From: an uncultured Erysipelotrichaceae bacterium
Lineage (GTDB): Bacteria; Bacillota_I; Bacilli_A; Erysipelotrichales; Erysipelotrichaceae
Length of the DNA stretch: 5,797 nt
Reading direction: 5' to 3'
Assembly (NCBI GenBank): GCA_902796465.1
Contig: CADBPK010000096.1
Location: 1 to 5,797 of the forward strand
A model generated the notes under the pieces. The model worked only from the letters and a program-made list of their open reading frames with translations. It was not told the origin of the DNA and searched no databases. The stretch's first letter is position 1, and every line of letters begins with the position of its first letter. Made by a program: the position numbers and the translations under genes. This document shows, one piece after another, positions 1 to 4,006 of this stretch.

Positions 1-10
1 ATAATGCGCG

Positions 11-62
11 AAAATAAAGAAAAACAGGGAAAACAGAACAAGAGATTTGTTTCTGCTTTCCC
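11..62 (-). terminator. Rho-independent terminator closing the gene series
   Basis: On the minus strand the arms GGGAAAGCAGAAACAA (62-47) and TTGTTCTGTTTTCCC (41-27) form 14 base pairs with one mismatch and one bulged base around a 5-base loop. TGTTTTTCTTTATTTT (26-11) follows directly. The hairpin begins 7 bases after the aldo/keto reductase stop codon. The stem is not very GC-rich, but length, position and T run together make a convincing terminator. There is no matching T run on the other strand, so it works in one direction. Confidence 0.8.
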
Positions 63-69
63 AATCAGG

Positions 70-1254
70 TCAATCCATATGCAGATCCTTGCGGATCGCT
101 TCCTGTCTTCCCTTCGCCGTTGCAGCCCATTTCGGACCTTTTGCATACATGTCAGCCAGTTCGGCAAGTGCCGCAGGCACATCAATGCCCTGCGGACATG
201 CATGGGCACACTGCCCGCAGCCGATGCACGCTGCCGGTCTTTTTTCTTCATCCAGACCATCCAGGCGCATGCCGGAAATGGCGGTGACGGAGAACTTGTA
301 ATCATTGTAGCAGGCTAACAGATACGGGATATCCAGACCGACCGGACAGCCGTCACAGCAATACCGGCACGCTGTGCACGGTACACCCGTTTTCATGGCT
401 TCCGCAAATTCTGCCAGGGTCTTCTGTTCCTCATCAGATAAAGGATTATATTCCCGGAATGTCTTCAGGTTATCAATGACCTGGTCTGTTTCATTCATGC
501 CTGACAGGATGACTTTGATATTCGGCAGCCCCTGCAGGAAACGGAATGCATAGGATGCGTCGCTTCCGTCCCCGAATTTCTTCAGGTGCGCGGACATCTG
601 TTCCGGAAGCACTGCAAGTTTTCCGCCGCGGCATGGCTCCATGACCCATACGCCGAGTCCGTGTTTTGTGATGATATCGTACTTTTTCTTTGCGTCCTGC
701 AAGGTCCAGTCAAGATAATTGCACTGGATCTGCACAAACTCAAATACGCCTTCATAGCGGTTCAGGAAGTCTGCCAGCAGGTCCGGTCCGCCATGAAAGG
801 AGAAACCGAAATGCCGGATCTTTCCCTCTTCCTTCATTTTGATCATATCCGGAATGATATGGTACTCTTCCGATTCATAGATCTTTACCGACCATTCCGT
901 AATATTGTGCAGCAGATAAAAATCAAAATAATCCGTCCGGCATTTCTGCAGGGAAAGATTGAACAGCGCAATGTTGTCCACCGGGCCAGGAAGTGAATGA
1001 CCCGGGAATTTATCCGCGAGGTAATAACTGTCACGCGGATATTTCTTTAATGCTTCAGCCATGGCGATTTCCGACTTCCCGCCGAGGTACGGATATGCCG
1101 TGTCAAAATAATTGACGCCGCCGGCAATGGCAAGATCAAACATATCATTGACTTTTTCCTGGTCGATCTCACCGGTCGCCGGATCAGCCGCAAACCGCAT
1201 ACAGCCGAAACCGAGCCGTGATAACTGCATTTCCTGGAATGTACTGTAAATCAT
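70..1254 (-). CDS. Aldo/keto reductase with C-terminal 2x[4Fe-4S] ferredoxin module
   Basis: A 394-residue cytoplasmic oxidoreductase. Residues 1-285 form the aldo/keto reductase TIM barrel. LGFGCMRF (14-21) opens it, and the catalytic tetrad is D51 and Y56 (DTAYPY), K82 (ADKFP) and H116 (YLLHN). MEPCRGGKLA (205-214) and VILSGMNETDQVIDN (248-262) match the later loops that hold the NAD(P)H cofactor. Residues 286-394 carry two ferredoxin clusters: C293, C296, C299 and C303, then C343, C346, C349 and C353, both CX2CX2CX3CP. This is the COG1453-type reductase common in anaerobes, and the C-terminal module implies exchange of electrons with a ferredoxin or flavoprotein. The carbonyl substrate cannot be told from sequence. 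The gene is last in the series, 99 bases after the flavoprotein gene, with its own strong Shine-Dalgarno and a terminator directly after its stop. All key residues are present. Confidence 0.96.
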   Translation of the reverse strand: MIYSTFQEMQLSRLGFGCMRFAADPATGEIDQEKVNDMFDLAIAGGVNYFDTAYPYLGGKSEIAMAEALKKYPRDSYYLADKFPGHSLPGPVDNIALFNLSLQKCRTDYFDFYLLHNITEWSVKIYESEEYHIIPDMIKMKEEGKIRHFGFSFHGGPDLLADFLNRYEGVFEFVQIQCNYLDWTLQDAKKKYDIITKHGLGVWVMEPCRGGKLAVLPEQMSAHLKKFGDGSDASYAFRFLQGLPNIKVILSGMNETDQVIDNLKTFREYNPLSDEEQKTLAEFAEAMKTGVPCTACRYCCDGCPVGLDIPYLLACYNDYKFSVTAISGMRLDGLDEEKRPAACIGCGQCAHACPQGIDVPAALAELADMYAKGPKWAATAKGRQEAIRKDLHMD

Positions 1255-1260
1255 AGCTTT

Positions 1261-1265
1261 CTCCT
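1261..1265 (-). promoter_or_regulatory. Shine-Dalgarno site of the aldo/keto reductase gene
   Basis: Minus-strand AGGAG, within AAAAGGAGAAAG, stands 6 bases before the ATG at 1254-1252. It supports this start over the in-frame Met at residue 9. Confidence 0.8.
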
Positions 1266-1278
1266 TTTCGAATGTGAT

Positions 1279-1306
1279 GATTATCTGTTTTCAGAATAAC
1301 AGAATC
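1279..1306 (-). repeat. Imperfect inverted repeat upstream of the aldo/keto reductase gene
   Basis: On the minus strand GATTCTGTT and AACAGATAATC pair over 9 bases with a 2-base bulge, around an 8-base loop. It ends 24 bases before the ATG. It may be an operator or an mRNA hairpin in the leader; the match is short enough to be accidental. Confidence 0.3.
1281..1292 (-). repeat. 12-base intergenic repeat, copy 2 (GAAAACAGATAA)
   Basis: Second copy of the 12 bases at 2714-2725. It ends 26 bases before the aldo/keto reductase ATG and forms part of one arm of the inverted repeat at 1279-1306. Copies were found by eye only in these two gaps. Confidence 0.35.
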
Positions 1307-1322
1307 CTGTACGGAAGAACAA

Positions 1323-1342
1323 TATGTCCTTTCCCTGACATA
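1323..1342 (-). repeat. Small hairpin after the flavoprotein stop
   Basis: TATGTC and GACATA pair perfectly around an 8-base loop, 11 bases after the flavoprotein stop codon. In the transcribed direction TTGTTCTT follows. The stem is short and A/T-rich, so at best it is a weak or leaky terminator. The palindrome GGGATCCC (1344-1351) lies just before it. No strong terminator or clear sigma-70 promoter was seen in the rest of this 99-base gap. Confidence 0.3.
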
Positions 1343-1353
1343 CGGGATCCCCT

Positions 1354-2712
1354 TTATTTCTTTCCTGCTTTTCTGATGATATTACGGTATGGCAGGATCA
1401 TGCCCTCTGTCATTTTCCCGCGCATTTTTCGGTTCAGCTTTTTATTTTTCATCATGGTTCCTACCGCATACATGCCGAGAATCGTTCCCTTTTTCTTCTG
1501 CGGGAAATCATAGAACCCGTGTTTTTTATAAAATCTGTGGTCTTCCTGCATGAGTCCCTGCATCTGCCAGATCAGATCCCGGAAGATCTTCAGCCCGCCG
1601 ACGCCGTAGAAATTCTTCGGCTGGGTGTAATGAACATCAATAACATAGTCCAGTCTTTCCGCCAGTCTGTCGATTTCCGTATCCGGGTCTTCCTCATCGC
1701 AGGCGATACCGCAGAGATAATTCCCGCCGACCTGGGCACGTGCTTCCATGACTGTTTTCAGATTGGATTCCGCGCTCAGTTTTCCATGGACCAGATATCC
1801 CTGGGGATCGCCCATGGTAACGGTCCTGTGCCCGTTGCAGAACTGTCTGTCATCATACAGTTTGAAACGATATCCCATGGAGTGGTCCCGGATCGAATAC
1901 GCATACACGATCGCATCCGCTTTCTGGATCCTGTCGCGCAGCAGGGAATCAAATCCATCCCGGTAGATACAGGCGCCGGTGGCAGCGCAGTTAAAGCAGC
2001 CCAGACACCCTCCCGCAAACGAGAATTCACGCAGATTGACAACATCTGTTTCCCGGCTGATCCTGTTCTGAAAACGGCGGATCATGTTTACAAGAGGAAC
2101 ACTGTCCGGATCACCGGGATCATAATCCGTTACGATCATGACCATACCCGGTCTTTTCTCTGCGTTAAGCGGAACTTCCGTATTTGTCTTTCGGAGCGGA
2201 GATGTTTCATGCGGCTTCGGCGCGGACTCATAAATGCCTCTTTCCATCTGCCAGATAATGAAGCGGAAATAATCCTGCGCTTCTTTCTGCCCTTTTTTAT
2301 TCAGAAGATCACTCATGTCCGCAGACAGCCCGTTCAGCCACCGCATGCCGAGATCCATGCAGTTTTCCCGGATAAACGCATGTGCCGTCACATCATAGAA
2401 ATGTTTGGAAGTCGTGATCTGTGAAGCATATTTTCCCTGCAGATCCACATGGTTTTCCCTGATCAGTTCAATAAACCTGTGCAGCTGGGCAGGAACCAGA
2501 AAAGTATATACAGGATAACTGAACAGGATCAGGTCCGCCTTTTCCAGTTCTTCCCTGCATGCGTTAAAGTCTTTTTCATACATCCGGATCTTCTGTCCGG
2601 CATGGATCATGCGGAAACTGCATTCCGGAAACATCTTTTCCAGATACAGCACCGTCTGCAGTGTTATGCTGTCTTTTCCCTTCGGGGATCCGTTTATTAC
2701 CGTAATTCTCAT
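1354..2712 (-). CDS. Two-module flavoprotein: NADPH-dependent FMN reductase/flavodoxin fold plus iron-sulfur flavoprotein-like module
   Basis: A 452-residue probable cytoplasmic redox protein. Module one (about 1-165) opens with MRITVINGSPKGKDS, the beta-strand and phosphate-binding loop for FMN, then ADLILFSYPVYTFLVPAQL (59-77), the second FMN-contacting region. Module two (about 187-360) starts with VMIVTDYDPGDPDSVPL, where the phosphate loop has decayed. It holds GCLGCFNCAATGAC (235-248) with C236, C239, C242 and C248 spaced C-X2-C-X2-C-X5-C, the compact cluster motif of iron-sulfur flavoproteins, then ADAIVYAYSI (265-274). The tail (363-452) is rich in lysine and arginine, with KKHGFYDFPQKKK near 396-408. 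The start is fixed by the fold: the ATG directly begins the first strand, although no good Shine-Dalgarno precedes it. The partner and substrate are not evident. The downstream gene encodes a ferredoxin-bearing aldo/keto reductase, a plausible electron partner. Family assignment is firm; the physiological role is unknown. Confidence 0.88.
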   Translation of the reverse strand: MRITVINGSPKGKDSITLQTVLYLEKMFPECSFRMIHAGQKIRMYEKDFNACREELEKADLILFSYPVYTFLVPAQLHRFIELIRENHVDLQGKYASQITTSKHFYDVTAHAFIRENCMDLGMRWLNGLSADMSDLLNKKGQKEAQDYFRFIIWQMERGIYESAPKPHETSPLRKTNTEVPLNAEKRPGMVMIVTDYDPGDPDSVPLVNMIRRFQNRISRETDVVNLREFSFAGGCLGCFNCAATGACIYRDGFDSLLRDRIQKADAIVYAYSIRDHSMGYRFKLYDDRQFCNGHRTVTMGDPQGYLVHGKLSAESNLKTVMEARAQVGGNYLCGIACDEEDPDTEIDRLAERLDYVIDVHYTQPKNFYGVGGLKIFRDLIWQMQGLMQEDHRFYKKHGFYDFPQKKKGTILGMYAVGTMMKNKKLNRKMRGKMTEGMILPYRNIIRKAGKK

Positions 2713-2713
2713 G

Positions 2714-2725
2714 TTATCTGTTTTC
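2714..2725 (-). repeat. 12-base intergenic repeat, copy 1 (GAAAACAGATAA)
   Basis: On the minus strand GAAAACAGATAA stands directly before the flavoprotein ATG, with one base between, where a Shine-Dalgarno would normally be. The same 12 bases occur at 1281-1292 in the next gap. It could be a regulatory or RNA-processing element, or chance in A-rich spacer sequence. Confidence 0.35.
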
Positions 2726-2756
2726 GTTTTCTCTTGAATGATTTCTGTTCACGGGA

Positions 2757-3953
2757 TTATTTTCCGCTGTAGATCTGAGCCAGTCCGCCGTGTGAAGTTT
2801 CACGGTATTTTTCATTCAGATCCCTGCCGGTCCTGTACATCGTCGCAACGACATCGTCAAATGAGATCTTCCGCGTCTCATACAGAAACCGGGAAAGATT
2901 GACGGCAGAAAGCGCACGCATGGCCGCAACGGCATTTCTTTCGATGCACGGGATCTGGACCAGTCCGTTGACCGGATCACATGTCAGCCCGAGACTATGT
3001 TCCATCGCGATCTCAGCCGCATACTCCACCTGATCGATATTTAATCCCCAAAGATAAGCAAGGGCGCCTGCCGCCATGGAACAAGCGCTGCCGATCTCTG
3101 CCTGACAGCCGCATTCCGCTCCGGATATGCTGGCATTTGTCCGGATAACATTGCCGATGAGACCGGCAACTGCCAGGGCATCCACGATCTCATTTTCCGG
3201 AAACCCGCGTTCCTTCTGCATATAATACAGGACCGCCGGCAGGACACCGCAGCTGCCGCATGTAGGCGCTGTTACCACGATCTGCTCATCTGCGTTTTCC
3301 TCACTGACTGCGTAGGCATATGCCGCAATGATCCGGTTCATCGCCACATCCGCGCTTTCGTTATAACATCTCTTTTCATAGAGAATCTTTGCCTTGCGGG
3401 CTACCTCCAGCCCGCCGGGAAGGATTCCCTCTTTCTGCAGTCCCCTTTCCACCGCATCCTTCATAGCAATCCATACCTGCGGAAGGTATGCGTCCAATGC
3501 ATCACCCTCCACGTGACAGATAAACTCCCTGAGCGTGATTCCCTGGTTTCTGCAGACAGAGACGATCTCGGAAAAGGAATTCTGGGGATATATTTCTTTT
3601 TCTTCCTCCGAGGTTTCTCCTTCGATTCTGACGGAACCGCCGCCGATACTGAACATCCGGCATGTACCGATCTTTCTGCCGTCTTTCAGTGCGGTAAAAC
3701 GCATGGTATTGGGGTGCGGCAGATCCGTTTCTTTCCGGTCAAAAACAACCTGTGCGCCGGGAAGAACGGAGAGAATAGCTTTTTTTGTTCCGTGTCCTTC
3801 GCCGGTGAATGCCAGGGAACCGTAAAGGATCACTTCCCAGCCATCCGCATCCGGATACCGTTCCCGGAAGATCTGCGCCGCATGGTACGGTCCTACCGTA
3901 TGTGAACTGGAAGGTCCGTTTCCGATCTTATATACACTGGCGATACTTTTCAT
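2757..3953 (-). CDS. sdaA: L-serine ammonia-lyase (L-serine dehydratase), single-chain 4Fe-4S type
   Basis: Converts L-serine to pyruvate and ammonia in the cytoplasm using a [4Fe-4S] cluster, without PLP. With the ATG start it has 398 residues. The N-terminal half carries GPSSSHTVGP (13-22), LYGSLAFTGEGHGT (43-56) and LPHPNT (78-83), as in the SdaA beta-type domain. The C-terminal half carries TAPTCGSCGVLPAV (228-241), NASISGAECGCQAE (273-286), SMAAGALA (292-299), the HSLGLTCDPVNGLVQIPC stretch (319-336), IERNA (337-341) and ETSHGGLA (385-392). Cysteines 283, 325 and 336 fit the CX41CX10C cluster signature exactly. It is shorter than E. coli SdaA (about 450), and matches the compact form I know from anaerobes. 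It lacks a cysteine at its C-terminus, the fourth ligand in the Legionella enzyme; C232 and C235 are extra nearby cysteines. It lies 40 bases after glgA and 44 before the flavoprotein gene, so shared transcription is likely. Confidence 0.96.
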   Translation of the reverse strand: MKSIASVYKIGNGPSSSHTVGPYHAAQIFRERYPDADGWEVILYGSLAFTGEGHGTKKAILSVLPGAQVVFDRKETDLPHPNTMRFTALKDGRKIGTCRMFSIGGGSVRIEGETSEEEKEIYPQNSFSEIVSVCRNQGITLREFICHVEGDALDAYLPQVWIAMKDAVERGLQKEGILPGGLEVARKAKILYEKRCYNESADVAMNRIIAAYAYAVSEENADEQIVVTAPTCGSCGVLPAVLYYMQKERGFPENEIVDALAVAGLIGNVIRTNASISGAECGCQAEIGSACSMAAGALAYLWGLNIDQVEYAAEIAMEHSLGLTCDPVNGLVQIPCIERNAVAAMRALSAVNLSRFLYETRKISFDDVVATMYRTGRDLNEKYRETSHGGLAQIYSGK

Positions 3954-3958
3954 CTTTT

Positions 3959-3964
3959 CCCCCT
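3959..3964 (-). promoter_or_regulatory. Shine-Dalgarno site deciding the serine dehydratase start
   Basis: On the minus strand AGGGGG lies 5 bases before the ATG at 3953-3951. An in-frame GTG nine codons upstream (3980-3978) would add MKKYSQGEK, which has no family counterpart, and its only upstream signal is AGGA three bases away. The ATG gives the family-typical N-terminus MKSIASVYKIGNGPSSSHT. It is therefore the better start. Confidence 0.75.
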
Positions 3965-3980
3965 GACTGTATTTTTTCAC

Positions 3981-4006
3981 TGATCCTGCAGGATCAGAAA
4001 TATTTC
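3981..4006. repeat. Two abutting perfect palindromes at the glgA stop codon
   Basis: Bases 3981-3996 (TGATCCTGCAGGATCA) form a perfect 16-base palindrome that includes the glgA TGA stop. Directly beside it, 3997-4006 (GAAATATTTC) is a perfect 10-base palindrome covering the last codons of glgA. In the transcribed direction the first is followed by GTGAAAAAATAC, not by a T run, so it does not look like an intrinsic terminator. It may be an mRNA hairpin between glgA and the next gene, a protein site, or chance. Confidence 0.5.

Noticed and set aside
4..318. + strand open frame near the window start
   Set aside because: Overlaps the terminator and the ferredoxin-coding end of the aldo/keto reductase gene in antisense; no family features.
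1255..1353. Riboswitch in the 99-base gap
   Set aside because: Too short, and no known aptamer core recognised; only simple weak hairpins are present.
1519..2424. Long + strand open frame (301 codons) opposite the flavoprotein gene
   Set aside because: No recognisable motif and wholly antisense to a gene with clear FMN and Fe-S motifs; it is a by-product of codon use on the other strand.
3954..3980. GTG start giving the serine dehydratase nine extra residues
   Set aside because: Family N-terminus and the AGGGGG site both support the ATG at 3953; the extra residues have no counterpart.
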